In this document: positions 22,566 to 34,246 of the stretch, in pieces | Layout of the letters: each line of letters begins with the position of its first letter | Numbering within the stretch: the first letter of the stretch is position 1 | Origin: Orychophragmus violaceus | Taxonomy: Eukaryota; Streptophyta; Magnoliopsida; Brassicales; Brassicaceae | Reading direction: 5' to 3' | Assembly (NCBI GenBank): GCA_030180135.1 | Contig: CM058236.1 | Span: 64,693,728 to 64,757,727 of the forward strand | DNA length: 64,000 bases | Notes under the pieces: generated by a model | What the model was told of the DNA's origin: nothing | The model's database searches: none | Seen by the model: the letters and a program-made list of their open reading frames with translations, nothing else | Made by a program: the position numbers and the translations under genes

Positions 22566-22814
22566 TATAATGTAATGGTGAAGTAATCCGCAACGACTCT
22601 AACTTTTACGACAGAAAGAGACCTTGATTGAGAGACTTATTTTGATTTCACAAAGATAAGCTAGTATGACTTCGTTTGAAGTTGTTGAGCTCGGTAAGAG
22701 ATTTGTGTTGGGGGGGGGGGCTGCGCTCGAAGTCGAGCTGCCTACGTACCCTTTTAAGGGGATCAAGCCATTTCGTAGTTCGATTATGTTGATGTACTCT
22801 TAATGGATGTACTT
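22566..22814. other. Tat sequence between tandem repeats and pol stop
   Basis: Holds a run of 11 G at 22710-22720 and the CTGCCTACGTACCC stretch also seen near 9020. No gene. Confidence 0.5.
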
Positions 22815-24893
22815 TTAGAGGTTGATGATGTTCCAAGGTCGTAGTTCAGGTTTCTGGGTTTCCACCGACTTGAGTCGGTAGACCCCGTCCATCACAACGT
22901 CGGTGACCTGGTAAGGACCTTCCAACTTTGCTCCTAATTTTCCAGCGTGTTCTTCCTTTTTACGGTCGAACACTTTCCGTAAGACAAGCTCTCCTACTTG
23001 AAACCTTCGAGTTTTGATTCCGGAATCGTAGTAACGTGCTGCGGCTTGTTGGTAGTTCTGGATTCGAGCTAGTGCGAGGTTTCTCCTTTCGTCGGCGAGA
23101 TTGAGCTCATCAGTTATCATCTTGTTGTTAAGTTCCTCTTGTTGTGGGCATTCTTTTTTGCGTATGCTTAACACGAGGATTTCGGCTGGTACTACCGCCT
23201 CAATTCCGTAAGCCAACGAGAAGGGGGTCTCTCCGGTGGATTTGCGAGGGGTAGTCCGGTAGGCCCAAAGTACGGCTGGGAGCTCGTCGCTCCAGTTTTT
23301 TTTGCACTGATTGAGTCTTTTCTTGAGGCTGTTCATGATTGCCTTGTTAGCTGCTTCTGCCAGCCCGTTTCCTTGAGGATAGCGTGGCGTCGAGTAGGTC
23401 AGCTTTATGTTCCAAGTTCTACAGAACTCTTTGAACGTGTTCGATATGAACTGAGGTCCGTTATCAGTGACGATCTCGTGGGGTAATCCATGTCAGCAAA
23501 CGATGTTTCGCCAGACGAACTCTTTAACGTGAACGTCTTTGACCTTTTGGTACGACTCTGCTTCAATCCATTTGGTGAAGTAGTCCGTCATCACCAATAG
23601 GTGCGTGGCTTTCTTTTTGCCGGAGGCGACTAAGGGCCCCATGATGTCCATTCCCCATCGCATGAATGGGTATGGCGATGAGATAGAGGAGAGTTTCTCC
23701 GATGCTTGGTTGATAATCGGGGCATGCTTTTGGCACTTGTCGCATTTGTTGGAGAAGGACTCGCATTCGGTTGCCATTGTTGGCCAAAAGTAGCCTTGCC
23801 TTTTGATTCGTACGGCCAGGGCTCGTCCTCCGAAGTGGCTTCCGCAGGACCCATCGTGGGCCTGTGTGATCACGGCTAGGGCTTGATTTTTATTGAGGTA
23901 TTTGAGGTAAGGTCCGGAGAGACTCCTTTTAAAGAGCTCTCCTTGCATGACGCAGTACCTTGCGCTTTGCGTTTTGAGTTTACGTGCCTCCCATTTGCCG
24001 TTGGGAACTTCGCCATTTGTAATGTACCGAATGATCGGAGTTCTCCAATCTTCGTCATTGTCAGGCTCGGGTTCTTGACTAGTGGATGCGGCTTGGATTG
24101 GTCCATCGGGGAAGTTCGCGACGTACACGGTGTTTCCTGGATCGAGATCGTCATCGATATCGATGATGTCGCGACTGGTGTCCTTGGGACATTCCTTGTG
24201 CTCGATATCGTCCTTTATGGTAGGCTCATCCTCTTTCAAGGACAGAGCTTTAAGGGCTATGTCGATGCTTGGTTTTTCGATCCCCTCGACTGGTATGATC
24301 CTTTTGAGGTTAGGATCTGATGTTGATGCTAATGCGGCTAGGGCATCGGCTGCGGTGTTTTCCCCTCGCGGGATCCGCGTTAGATCAAAGAATTCGATCT
24401 GCTCGGCGAGCGTGTGGACTACCCGTAGGTATGCTTCCATCCGTTCGTCTTTTGCCTCGTAGTCGCCATGATATTGGCTCGTGACTAATTGGGAATCGCT
24501 GAAGGCGTCAACTTCCCGGGCTCCTATTGCTATCGTTAGTCTGAGCCCGGCTATTAACGCTTCGTATTCTGCTTCGTTATTTGATACGGCGAAGCCCAGT
24601 CTGAATGACTGTTCTAGTACTTCGCCCGTTGGGGAGACCAGTTTCACCCCGACTCCGAATCCTTGCCTCGAGGAAGCTCCATCGACGTAGAGTTTCCATT
24701 TCTTGGCGGAGGTCGGGTCGAGTTCGATGGTCGGAGGGAGCTCGATTATGAAATCTGCTAGCACTTGCGCTTTTAGGCATGTCCGAGCTTTATATTCTAT
24801 GTCATACTCGCTAAGTTCGATAGCCCATTTGACCAGTCGACCTGACTGGCTTGGACTGTGAAGGATGGTTCTCAGTGGCTGAGAGGTCATCAC
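22815..24893 (-). pseudogene. Tat pol C-terminal part: second RNase H, integrase
   Basis: Read from 24893 down. First comes the end of the RT-RNase H linker (KWAIELSEYDIEYKAR), then an RNase H-like domain (KLYVDGASSRQGFGVGV, NNEAEYEALIAGL, FSDSQLVTSQ, NTAADALAALA). After an acidic spacer comes the integrase HHCC zinc region (HDGSCGSHFGG, CDKCQKHA) and the core with the first Asp in MRWGMDIMGP. A TGA near 23490 interrupts the core. The remaining core (TDNGPQF, with a downstream Glu) and the integrase C-terminal part ([32 protein letters not shown]) follow to the stop at 22815. A CGA-to-TGA change would explain the stop. The protein would insert the cDNA copy; this copy is defective. Confidence 0.88.
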
Positions 24894-24914
24894 TATGATC
24901 GAGTGCGATTGAAA

Positions 24915-26219
24915 TTATGGTCGGAGTTTCCGAGCTGACGTCACTAGCGCTAAGGCGAGTTTTTCCATGGCGGGGTACCTGGTTTCAGCCTCGATTAAGG
25001 TCTTACTGATGTAATACACTGGCTGTTGTTCGTTCTGTTCTTCGCGAACCAGGACTCCACTTACTGCTGCCGTGGAAACAGCTAGGTAGAGGTAGAGGGG
25101 TTCTCCTTCTACTGGCTTCGCCAGTATAGGTGGTTCGCTTAGGTAAGCTTTAAGCTTGGTGAACGCTTCTTTGCACTTTTCGTCCCAGAGAAAGTGATAA
25201 AAGGGTAGAAATTTATCAGTCGACCTCGAGATGAAACGGTTCAGAGCAGCTATTTTGCCAGTCAGGCGCTGGACTTCTCGCGTTGTTTTGGGAGATTTCA
25301 TCTCTATAAACGTTGCGATCTGTTTGGGGTTCGCTTCGATCCCTCTTTCGGTCACTAGGTAACCAAGGAACTCTCCTGAGGGGACCCCGAAGGTACACTT
25401 TGCTGGGTTGAGTTTCATCCCGTATTTATTGAGAATGATAAAAACATTCTTTTAGTTGGGGGATGTGATCCTCATACCTGGAAGATTTGACCAGCATATC
25501 GTCGATGTAGACTTCCATCGTTTTGCCTAGGAGTCCTGAAAACATCTTGTTGACGAGGCGTTGGTAAGTTGCTCCTGCGTTTTTAGTCCGAAGGGCATGA
25601 CTTTGTAGCAGTACGTGCCTCGATCAGTTATGAACGAAGTCTTTTCTTGGTCCTCGGGGTTCATTGATATTTGATTGTACCCCGAGAAAGCGTCCATGAA
25701 GGATAGCAGCTGCTGTCCAGCGGTAGCTTCGACCAGTCGGTCGATGTGTGGGAGTGGGAAGCTGTCCTTCGGACATGCTTTGTTGAGATCCGTGAAATCT
25801 ACACAGACTCTCCACTTCCCGTTCTTTTTCTTAACCACTACGGGATTCGCAAGCCAGTCGGGGTACTTGACCTCTCTGATCGATCCGATTTTTAATAATC
25901 GATCGACCTCGTCATTGACGGCTTGAGCTCGTTCCGGACCTAGTTTTCGACGTTTTTGTCTTACCGGTTTGTAGGTTGGGTCGACATTCAGCTCGTGGCT
26001 GGTTACGTCGATGTTGATCCCTTTCATGTCTGCTGAAGACCAGGCAAAGGAGTCGACGTTCTGTTTAAGGAAAGAGACCAGTTCGTTTTTGACTGGCTCT
26101 GATAGGTCGATTCTAATGCCAACAAGTCTTTCGGGATGAGCATCGTCTATGCAAACTTGGGTCGTGAGGTCCTTTGGGGGTCCTATTTGACTTGGGTCGT
26201 TCGACCTTTTGGTCTGCAT
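24915..26219 (-). pseudogene. Tat reverse transcriptase and first RNase H, frameshifted
   Basis: From 26219 the RT N-terminal part reads FAWSSADMKGI, KRRKLGPERAQAVNDEVDRLL, WLANPVVVKKKNGKWRVCVD, FPLPHIDRLV, LLSFMDAFSGYNQI and CYKVMPFGLK. The frame then shifts near 25590. The YIDD-type catalytic motif is readable in another frame at about 25495-25520. The thumb and first RNase H (KCTFGVPSGEFLGYLV, FSGYNQ-related linker, EAFTKLKAYLSEPPILAKP, VSGVLVREEQNEQQPVYYISK) occupy 24915-25418. A further break separates it from 24893. The domains and order are those of Ty3/gypsy; the lesions prevent a complete enzyme. Confidence 0.88.
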
Positions 26220-26249
26220 GGTGGCGAGCTCTTCCTCTTTCTGTAATTT

Positions 26250-26756
26250 CTACGCGGGAGATTTTTCAATCTGCTTGTATCCGTTCATGTAGAAATGGCG
26301 GGAAATCTTTTGACTTCCGTACACGGTTTTTACTCCTTTGGGAGTTGGGAATTTTACGCATTGATGGTAGGTCGATGGTACCGCTTTCATGTCGTATATC
26401 CATGGTCGACCTAGAATTGCGTTATAGGGAGCTGGTCGATCCACTATGACGAACTCTGTCATTCTTCGAACTCCTCCACCTATTACTGGGGCAAAGACAG
26501 AGCTCATTGAGTTTGTTGTTTCGCCAGCGAACCCTACCGGTGGTGTCTTTTCCTCGACGATCTCGGAGTCGTTGAACTCCATCTTTTTGAACGCATCGTA
26601 AAAGAGGAAATCCACCGAGCTTCTTGTGTCGATCATTATCCTTGAGAATTCGACATCTCCCACTACTAGACAAACGAGGAGAGCGTCGTCGTGTGGTTTA
26701 TCGAGGTTACTTGTCTCGCTCTCGTGGAAAGTGATTTCGTGGTCTGGACCTAACAT
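26250..26756 (-). pseudogene. Tat retropepsin-like protease, mutated active site
   Basis: A 168-codon frame. The active-site motif reads DTRSSVDFLF where the family has Asp-Thr-Gly, so the glycine is replaced by arginine. The flap/second part reads YNAILGRPWIYDMKAVPSTYHQCVKFPT, the ILGRPW motif typical of plant gypsy proteases. It follows gag after a frameshift that coincides with the poly-C tract. Expected role: release of mature Gag and Pol proteins. It is very likely inactive. Confidence 0.82.
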
Positions 26757-26822
26757 CGGGATTTTCCCTCCTTTATCGGTTTCGACTCTTCTTTGAAGGG
26801 CCTTGATTGAATTGACCGAGTC

Positions 26823-27470
26823 TCAGCATAGCTTAGAGCCACCGAAGATGAAATCGATTCGTTTGGGGGGTATAGCCCATACACCCCCCCCCCCCCCCCC
26901 CCCCCCCCCGCAGAGACGAGGGAGATTGATTCGTGAGCGTAAACTCTTAGTGGGAGCCGGAGCTGGAGATAACGCCGAACCTTCCGTGGTGCCACTCAAG
27001 CTGAGCTCGCCGAGAATAAACTCAACTCGCTTTCGTGACCCCTGAGGGAGTGTTTCGGGAGATTCCGGCTCCTTTGACCGTTCTCGTTTGTTCTGAGAAG
27101 GCTTTTTGGTGTTCGACTCTTTGGTCTGTTTACTTTCCTTTTTGTCGGATGGAGTTTCCTCCTCGACTTCTGACTCTTGTTTGCTTTCGGACTCTCGCTT
27201 TTGAGCCTCGGCTTTAGCTCGAGTATAGCAATCTTCAGTCGAGTGTCCTCTTTTGTTGTGAAAATCACAGAATTTTTCCTTGTCGAACTCGTATTTCTTC
27301 GAGCTCTTCGGGCTCTCGACCGCATTGACGTTTCCTGATTTACGGGAATCCTTTTTTTGGGTTCGAGTTCTGCGAGCCCGACGGGTTCTTTTCTTTTCGA
27401 TGTTTTTCTCTGAGGGCCGTGGTTTCGTCCTCGAGGCGAGCGAAGGCCGATGCGCGATGAAGGGCATCAT
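26823..27470 (-). pseudogene. Tat gag C-terminal part with CHHC zinc knuckle, ended by poly-G frameshift
   Basis: Lys/Glu/Ser-rich sequence with KFCDFHNKRGHSTEDCYTR, a knuckle with Cys, His, His, Cys spacing as is common in Tat gag. It overlaps the preceding block 27340-27711, which carries LFDVSQKPDETLRSYIDRF of the retrotransposon gag family. Near the end the reading enters a run of 26 C (plus strand), giving a poly-glycine stretch, and stops after VWAIPPK. The length change in this tract probably separates gag from protease. Confidence 0.78.
26884..26909. repeat. Homopolymer run of 26 C
   Basis: 26884-26909 are all C. It lies in the Tat gag-protease junction and encodes glycines on the minus strand. 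Its length may be uncertain because such tracts are hard to sequence. Confidence 0.9.
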
Positions 27471-29034
27471 CGAGTGTTTGAGGTTCGCGGACTGTTATTT
27501 CCTCGTGGAATCTGGTTGAATACCATAGTCCACGTCTCAGTGCTTCTATAGCTACTTCGTCTCGTGGGTTTGCGATTTTGGATTTTATTTCCTTAAATCG
27601 GTCGATGTACGAGCGAAGTGTCTCATCAGGTTTCTGAGAGACGTCAAATAGGGCTGCCTCAGTGGTCTTTTCCTCGATAAAGACGGAATATTGTTTGAGG
27701 AAAGCCGTCATGAACTGGGTGAAGTTGTCGATTGACCTTTCTTCCAGTCCGGCAAACCATTCTAGGGCGGAGCTCGATAGGTTTTCGGCGAAGAGCCTGT
27801 AGAAAGCCGGCTCTCTCTCTCCTCGTCGGTAAGGTATACCCTCGCCATTGCTAGCCGGAATGCCCTGATATGGGCTTTCGGGTCCGATTTCCCAGAGAAT
27901 TCCAAAAATTTGGTTTTCTTGATTTCTCGGATCCTTGCGAAGGCAATCCGGTCTGTGAACGGCGTTTGTCGCGTTTCTTCGATCACTCGATCGATGTCGG
28001 GCGCCGCGCTCGTTGCCATGTGAACTCTCGAGCTTAGACTGTTGAACTGGGCCTTAGCCTGCTCGATGTACTGTCTAAGCATATCGTGTTCGTCGCCTAC
28101 CGTAGGCGTAAACTGGGCTTATGCCTGGTTTGACGTTCATTCTAGGAAAACGGGGTCAAGGAGATCAATTGTTTGAGTCGATCTCGTCTGGTCTACCTGT
28201 GGCGTTCGGAACTGTACCGTATTTGACTCGTTAAGGAGTCCCGAGCTCGAGGCGAAAGCAGAGCCTCCTAGTTGCCTCGGCCGGACATTAGAGTTATTCG
28301 GGCAATGGTCGGTTTCCTGATCCGGTTGGATCTGTGACCATTGAACTCGAACTGAATGGAGTCGGTATCGCGATAGGGGTCATTATAGGGCGAAGGCCGC
28401 TACTTGACGTATTAGCGAAACTTCCCGACGCTCCCGGGGGAGTTACTACCTGGGAGAAGTCCAAGCGTGTACGCGGTGGAGGACTTATGGGGGTTCGTGG
28501 ATCACGTGTTGATCTACCCCCCTGGTTTTGGCAAGCGAGCTCTTCAAAACGGGCGTTTATGCGTCGTTCCTGTTCATCGAGCTGCGCGGCCAGAGAACGG
28601 TTTGTGATCTCTTGGGATCGTGCGCTTGCCTCGTTTTTTCTCGTTCGGTTTACCAATAGGCTTAACACTGAACGGATTTCAGCGAGGTCGTCTGGGCCTT
28701 GTCGCTGTGGAATAAAAGGCAGTGGTGAATTAGGTCTGGTTATTCCAGATCTACCTCCGGGGGTGGAAATCGAATCATTTCTCATCCACACCCAGTTTCT
28801 GCTCGGATCATTAGCTCCTGACAAAACATTTGTCGGAGTCTGGCTCGTCGCGATCGTTTGAGCGACTGAGCCGGCTGGTGCCGAAGTCGTGGAGACTGAG
28901 GCAGGGCTCGTCAACACGCCATCGGTCTGACCCATGATTCTTACCCCGGTGGTGTTCTGAGGAACGTTGTCGACCTTCTGAGGGTGGTCGACCGGTGGTG
29001 TGGCGCTGGGAGAGCCGGGTTGGTCGGGATTCAT
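27340..29034 (-). pseudogene. Tat gag N-terminal and capsid parts, broken into frames
   Basis: The start at 29034 lies about 55 bp inside the primer site: MNPDQPGSPSATPP, a Ser/Thr/Pro-rich head, an Arg-rich coiled stretch (NRSLAAQLDEQERRINARFEEL), to 28294. A degraded spacer follows. 27762-28082 has PFTDRIAFARIREIKKTKFLEFSG and DPKAHIRAFRLAMA, the entry of the capsid domain. 27340-27711 has the continuation (VFIEEKTTEAALFDVSQ, EVAIEALRRGLW). At least two frameshifts separate the blocks. Gag forms the cytoplasmic particle in which reverse transcription occurs. Confidence 0.82.
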
Positions 29035-29088
29035 CTCGATCTATCGGATCTAGGATCTGATTCTTAAGACAGGAAAAGCTATAGATAG

Positions 29089-29106
29089 TCCCCACAGTCG
29101 GCGCCA
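29089..29106 (-). promoter_or_regulatory. Primer binding site of the Tat element
   Basis: On the minus strand TGGCGCCGACTGTGGGGA, two bases inside the LTR end. It is related to the TGGCGCCGTCTGTGGGG type found in many Tat/Ogre-like elements. The tRNA was not determined here. Confidence 0.78.
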
Positions 29107-29108
29107 AA

Positions 29109-29646
29109 TGTGAGATCTGAGATTCACACCAAGAATTTGTAATCGTGGATTTGGACTTTCGGGTATAGAAATGGTATAGTTTCCTATGAATCAAAGACTT
29201 TATTGAGATTGATCGTCGAGATAGAACAAACACAATCGAAAAGAGAGTACAAAGTATGATGATCGAGCTATCTAGTCGAAGTGTTCTAAGCTAGGGTTGG
29301 AATGAATTGACTGAATTGCCACTTCTTCTTTAAATACTCTCGACTTTGATCTTCTTGTTCCGATATTTCGGCCTCGCCGTCATAACGATCTCCGAAAATT
29401 GCGTGGATCAGTTGAACTGATGAAGACCGAGTTGCTCTATCTCTACGTCATCTTCTGCCGAGCTCGAGCTCGATCGCCTCTCGCTTCGGCATTGCTTGGG
29501 CCTTGCCGAGGTGTCGTTCGTGTAGGCCCAACAAAGGATGACGTTTGACCTCTCTCTGTCTTGATTCTGGATCGGGCTCGTAATTAAGGGCCTTTGTTTT
29601 ATTTGTTAATGGGCCGGATTTCCTAGAGGGAAATCCAGTACCAACA
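29109..29646 (-). repeat. 5' LTR of the Tat element
   Basis: 538 bp, reading TGTTGG...CTCACA on the minus strand. Its outer 301 bp match the left LTR with six differences. Flanked outside by GTAGG. Confidence 0.9.
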
Positions 29647-30115
29647 GTAGGGTTTTTCGCTATGTCTCTATCGTATGACCACCATCTTTTTATATAATCG
29701 CGGAAAATCGGCTCCGAGGATCTTTTCCGCAAGATTTGCAGAAATCTTCCTGTTGTTATCTCCTTCCTTTTTCCGTTAAGATTTACATTTTTATCTCGGA
29801 TCTCCCTTGATCCTTACTTCTTCGAGTTTATCATCCTGCGGCTTGACCTATTTGCCGAATGGGCCGAGAACGGACGCTCCGAGTCCGTTTGTATACAAAT
29901 TTCTCTATCCGGCCCAAAGTTTCGGTCATACGAAAGTGGTACATTTGGGCCTAAGTTCGTATTTCCTCTGACTTGGTCTGTTAACTTAGTTTATCGTCCA
30001 AGAAGGTTCAAGCCGATATTTCTGAAGGTGGATCGCGGCAAGTTTGCGCATATTTGTGAATGTTTGATTATCCATTTGGGAAGTTTGGAGAAGCAGGGTC
30101 CAGCTCAGAAGTTTA
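29647..30115. other. Flank of the Tat element, probably LTR-like sequence of a second element
   Basis: No gene. The sequence carries paired GGGCC words (near 29860, 29930, 29950) as the Tat LTR does, and leads through tandem repeats to the CA|TTTGCCCCCAGCC border at 31051. It may be the LTR of a second Tat-like element. Confidence 0.4.
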
Positions 30116-30612
30116 GGAGATATGCATTCAGCTCGGGATTTCCGAAGGGACAAATCATGGTTGCGAAATAAGAAGGGAAGGACTCGGATCCGAGCTGGTT
30201 CAGCTCGTATTTTCCGAGCTGGTTCAGCTCGTATTTCCGAGCTGGTTCGGCTCGTATTTCCGAGCTGGTTCAGCTCGGTTTTTCGATCTGGTTCTGCTCG
30301 TATTTCCGAGTTTGTTCAGCTCAGTTTTCCGAGCTGGTTCAGCTCGAAAGTTTACGAGATATGCATTCAGCTCGGGATTTCCGAAGGGACAAATCATGGT
30401 TGTGAAATGAGAAGGGAAGGACTTGGATCCGAGCTGGTTCAGCTCGTATTTCTGAGCTGGTTCAGCTCTTATTTTCGAGCTGGTTCAGCTTGTATTTCCG
30501 AGCTGGTTCGCTCGGTTTTCCAAGCTGTTTCAGTTCGGATTGCCCAAGCTGGTTCAGCTCTGGTTTCCGAGCTGGTTCACCTCGGTTTTCCGAGCTGGTT
30601 CAGCTCGATCTT
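30116..30612. repeat. 23-bp minisatellite (GAGCTGGTTCAGCTCGTATTTCC) with a 240-bp higher-order unit
   Basis: About 16 units of 22-24 bp. The block AGATATGCATTCAGCTCGGG through GGATCCGAGCTGG occurs twice, near 30118 and 30358, so about 240 bp was duplicated as a unit. Unit halves GAGCTG and CAGCTC are self-complementary. Confidence 0.9.
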
Positions 30613-30689
30613 CTGCTCGTTCGGATGTTTCGTCGATCCGTAGTTCCTGTCGAAAGGTGCGCTTGTCCAATTGGTCAGTTGTATAAGAA

Positions 30690-30757
30690 GTGTCGTCTGC
30701 TTCGTATGAAATGTCGTCTGCTTCGTATGAAATGTTGTCTGCTTCGTATGAAATGTC
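30690..30757. repeat. Short 21-bp tandem repeat (GTCGTCTGCTTCGTATGAAAT)
   Basis: Three full copies plus a partial fourth. No coding role seen. Confidence 0.85.
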
Positions 30758-31553
30758 GACGTCGAAACCGTCTTTCCAATAAGTCGTATAAATTAAGTTG
30801 TCGGTACTTCGTATAACTTGGTTATTCGTATGAAACATTGTTTGTCCGTAGCGGACGTTTGTCTGTGTTTGATTGTCTGATCTTGTTTTCGACTATCGTT
30901 TTCGTCGATGGGGGTTTTTGACCCCAACATGGTTGACGATCCGGCCCTTATCTTGGCGAGTTGGGCTTGATTGTGGATGCATTGGGACTGGAATTTGGAT
31001 AAGGACGAGGCTTCGTCCAGCTGAATTTACTGGGTGAATTATGGCAAAAACATTTGCCCCCAGCCCTTTAAGCGAACTCTCGAGCTTGAAGGACGGAGTC
31101 CATTCGTGAAAGGCCCACAGCACTCCTTCGGATGAGGTCGAATCCAGTTGTTCAAACAGTATCCGGGATACGCGAACGATTTGTCTTCCTACGCGCGCCG
31201 TTGGATGATGTGTAGATTGAAATCCCGCCAAAATCAGCGGTTGGGATTAAAAGCGAATCTTCACCACGCGTAATCGCGGCGCGTGGGAGATACTCTGGAG
31301 ATCTGACGGTTGCGATTTGCGAGATCTGAAAAGATTTGAGGAGTCCCGAGGCCACGCAATTATGATGGCTTTATAACTCATCCCTCGTGAACCAACTCTC
31401 CAAGATACAACCGCCGAACTTAAGGTAACTTCTCCACTCTTTCTTCTTTATAGCGACTGCTCTTCTCTTTCTCTTATTTTCACAGTTTTTGTTTTTGTTT
31501 CTCTCTCTTTTCCTTTGTGATAAACCGTTTTCTCAAAAAAAAACTCCGATCAA
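30758..31553. other. Probable LTR end, polypurine tract and upstream part of a second Tat remnant
   Basis: At 31051-31066 CA is followed by TTTGCCCCCAGCC, the reverse of a GGCTGGGGGCAAA tract next to an LTR start, as at 18702-18716. The following 490 bp occupy the same position as 18717-19292 before the antisense gene. No gene is seen before 31554. Confidence 0.55.
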
Positions 31554-32945
31554 TGTCGAAATCACAGAGCGTCGTGGTTAAGAAAGAAAAGCAAGCAGTC
31601 GAGGAAGAAGAGTTCGATCATCCGGATCTGATTACGAAGCCAGAGGACATCGAGAGTCTGTACTCTTCGCACGGTGTTCCGAGAACGGTGAAGTTGAAGC
31701 TCCTCCGTCCATGGGAAACGCTGGAATTGGTTCGACCAGGCTATTGTTGCGCCTATAAGGCCTACTTTGAGAAGTGCGGCTTGGTCTTTCCGATTCCTCG
31801 GCTGCTGTTGTATTGGCTGAGCTCGGGATGGCGTTTCCGCAGATGACCCCCAATTTTGTCCGACACCTCATCAGCTTACTGGTTAGAGCTCGAGAGGATA
31901 GGGTCCCTTTTGATTTACCTACTCTTCACGAATTGAGCTCGATCAAGCACAACTCGGGGTCCAGACTCTTTTACCTTTCTCCTCGGAGAGGCTTGGCGGT
32001 TTTAGTGGTTGTTCCGAACCCCGAGGATCGCTGACGGGAGCGGCCTGTCGTGTTTAAGATCGATCATAACTCGATCGGGGATTATGATCCTTCCAAGATC
32101 ACGACCTCGTGGTCCGATTCTATTGGTTAGGAGTAGCTCTAGTTAGGTTTTCTTATTTTGCATGTCGATTTTGGCTTTGTTTAACCTCTGATCTCTTTTC
32201 GTTTCGTCTTTTCCGAGAGATACGGCATAACTCCGACGGTTAGGAAGCTTGCGATCCTTCTTGGCTCTAGAGACGTACTCTAGTCGTCGTTTACTGCAAG
32301 CAGGATACAGCGTGCGCTCGAGCTCCCAGAAGCCGTTGAGCCGCTCGACACCCGCGTCTCAGCAGTCCGCATCAGTAAGTGTTTGTGTGAACTTCGTGGT
32401 CCTATCGCTTTGGGTTACTTTCGAACGCCTGTTCTTATTTTAGTAACCCTCTCTTGTTTCTTGTAGCTTCCCGCCCACACACCGTTTCTGAGGCAGGTTC
32501 GTCTAGTGCTACCGAGACGAAGAAGATGAGGAGACGTCCTACCTTTCGTGAATCTTCCAAGAGGTTAGTCGAGAAGGCGACGACCAGTGCCTATCGGCCC
32601 ATTCTTCATGGTCAGTTGAGCGACGCTTTGGCCGGTGCTATCAATGATTGGAGGTCTGGAGGCATTCCACCTTCGCCTCCGCGTCGGGACTCAAAGTCTG
32701 GGAGAGGACCGGAGATGGCGAACCCTGATCAAGTGATCCATTTAGGTTCTAGGACCACTGGGAGTGATTCCTCAGTGCAACCCTCGAACAAGAAGCCTCG
32801 ATATGAAAAGGAGGCAAATGTCGGGTCGGGTTCGTCGCATGCTCCGGGGTCCAAACCATTTTACTGGAAGTTCGATCACACCAAGGATTATCCGATCACG
32901 GATGATCCAGACGGGCTTGCCCACTTGCTCCGCCACTGCAAGGCT
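31554..32945 (+). pseudogene. Second copy of the Tat antisense extra gene (PF04195-like), truncated
   Basis: Begins at ATG 31554 (SKSQSVVVKKEKQAVEEEE), continues with RPGYCCAYKAYFEKCGLVFPIPRLL, then shifts frame near 31800 to AELGMAFPQMTPNFVRHLISLLVRA. A probable intron starts with GTTAGGAG near 32129. Later parts with Arg/Ser-rich sequence (RRRPTFRESSKRLVEK) lie at 32466-32945. It aligns by eye with 19293-20600 but is clearly diverged, so it comes from a different, older element. It is cut at 32958 by the Athila C insertion, and no continuation is seen at 43071 where that element ends. Confidence 0.72.
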
Positions 32946-32958
32946 TCTGGGTACTCTC

Positions 32959-34114
32959 TGATATATCATGGTTTTTAGGACTTTCAACCATGGTATATGT
33001 CTTCTTATCGAGTCTTTTAGAGTCTTTTGGAGTCCTTTTATGTGTGTTTACAGGTCCAGGTACGTTTGGAGCGGATTTGAAGATTATGGCGCATTCTGGA
33101 GCTATTTGGAGCATTTGCCCGAGAGGAAGAGTTCACTGCCCATATCAGACACTTGTGTCGATCGACACAACATGTGCATCGGTCGACACAATGTCGTGAC
33201 AGACTTAGCTCGCGCGTTTAATGAAGAATTTGGAAATTGCACTTTAGCCCAGAAGTTTTTTATAATTACAAAGAAGCCCCAGCCATGATTAGATCATTAT
33301 ATTAGGGTTTTTAGCCACTTGTTTAGGCTACGCATTATTTTACTTTGAGAGAGTTAGGGGCTGATCTTGTACTCGAGAGAGAAGAGATTTCGAACCCCAG
33401 TTCTTATTTTTTAATGCTATTTGGTTTTCTATTCATCATGTCTATTGTTATGATTGCCATGTCTGAGTAGTTTACATGTTAGGTTTAGGGATTCTCACAG
33501 GGGATTTCATGGAATTATAGGTTGATCAATCTGTAGGGATTCATATCTTTCTAGTTCTTCATCTAGGGTTGTTCTTAATGCTTGATCTGAATTGGCCACT
33601 TAGATTATTGATGTTAGGTTGATTTCTGCAACGAAAGTTGATTAATTAACTAGAAAGAACCTAGATGAGCAATTTGACTATCCGCAAAGAAATTTGGTTT
33701 AGGAGAATTGTGAACGAAAGAACCTGAGAATGCTTGTTTAGAACTCTAGGATTCGCAATGAAAGTTGGCTTGCTAGGTTGTTAGACATAGATAATATTCG
33801 CAACGAAAGTTGGTCTGTTATAATTCTGTGATTCTAGTTTTAGAACAGTTCTTAATTAGATCACGATTAATTGATTAGCCTATGTTCCTGATTTCCTGAG
33901 AACTCCCTTGACATGACGCCTTGTCTTCTTGCTTACAACCGTTTACTCTATTTCCTGCTTTGATTTACAGCTTTCTGATTTGCATCGCCTAGCTTAACCT
34001 GAATTTCTATAATCTATCGTAAGAGTCTTGAGTCTTTGTGGTTCGACCCCTAGATACTACAATTGTTCTGTGCACTTGCAGTTGACCTTAGGGAATTAAA
34101 CTCTGAGCATATCA
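32959..34114 (+). repeat. 5' LTR of Athila C
   Basis: 1156 bp from TGATATATCATGG to GAGCATATCA, directly before the primer site. Contains a palindrome pair near 33152-33190 (CGATCG and CGGTCG cores, 21 bp apart). It resembles but differs from the D and A LTRs. Confidence 0.9.
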
Positions 34115-34120
34115 AGTTTT

Positions 34121-34138
34121 TGGCACCGTTGCCGGGGA
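34121..34138 (+). promoter_or_regulatory. Primer binding site, tRNA-Asp type (Athila C)
   Basis: TGGCACCGTTGCCGGGGA, one base different from the D site, six bases after the LTR. Confidence 0.85.
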
Positions 34139-34246
34139 CTCTTTTGAGTCTTCGATAGATTTGAACTTAGGGTTTAGACTAGGTTTTTCGTTTTTGTTTT
34201 TGATTACTGATTTTTCATTTTTCTTGCGTTTCAGGTACGCATAGAA

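Larger units (their letters stand above)
18401..29646 (-). mobile_element. Tat-lineage Ty3/gypsy retrotransposon with antisense extra gene
   Basis: The element lies on the minus strand. The right LTR (29109-29646), primer site, gag, protease, reverse transcriptase, RNase H, a second RNase H-like region, integrase, a tandem-repeat 3' region, an antisense gene and a left LTR (18401-18701) follow in that order. The second RNase H and the extra gene between pol and the 3' LTR are hallmarks of the Tat group. The shared LTR part differs at six of about 300 positions. The left LTR lacks its outer 237 bp, so no target duplication can be tested. Multiple frameshifts and stops make it defective. Confidence 0.9.

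Noticed and set aside
26803..27045. Poly-Pro frame on the plus strand
   Set aside because: Shadow of the 26-C tract within gag on the other strand.
30122..30816. 173- and 108-codon frames rich in Ser/Phe/Arg
   Set aside because: They are translations of the 23-bp minisatellite.
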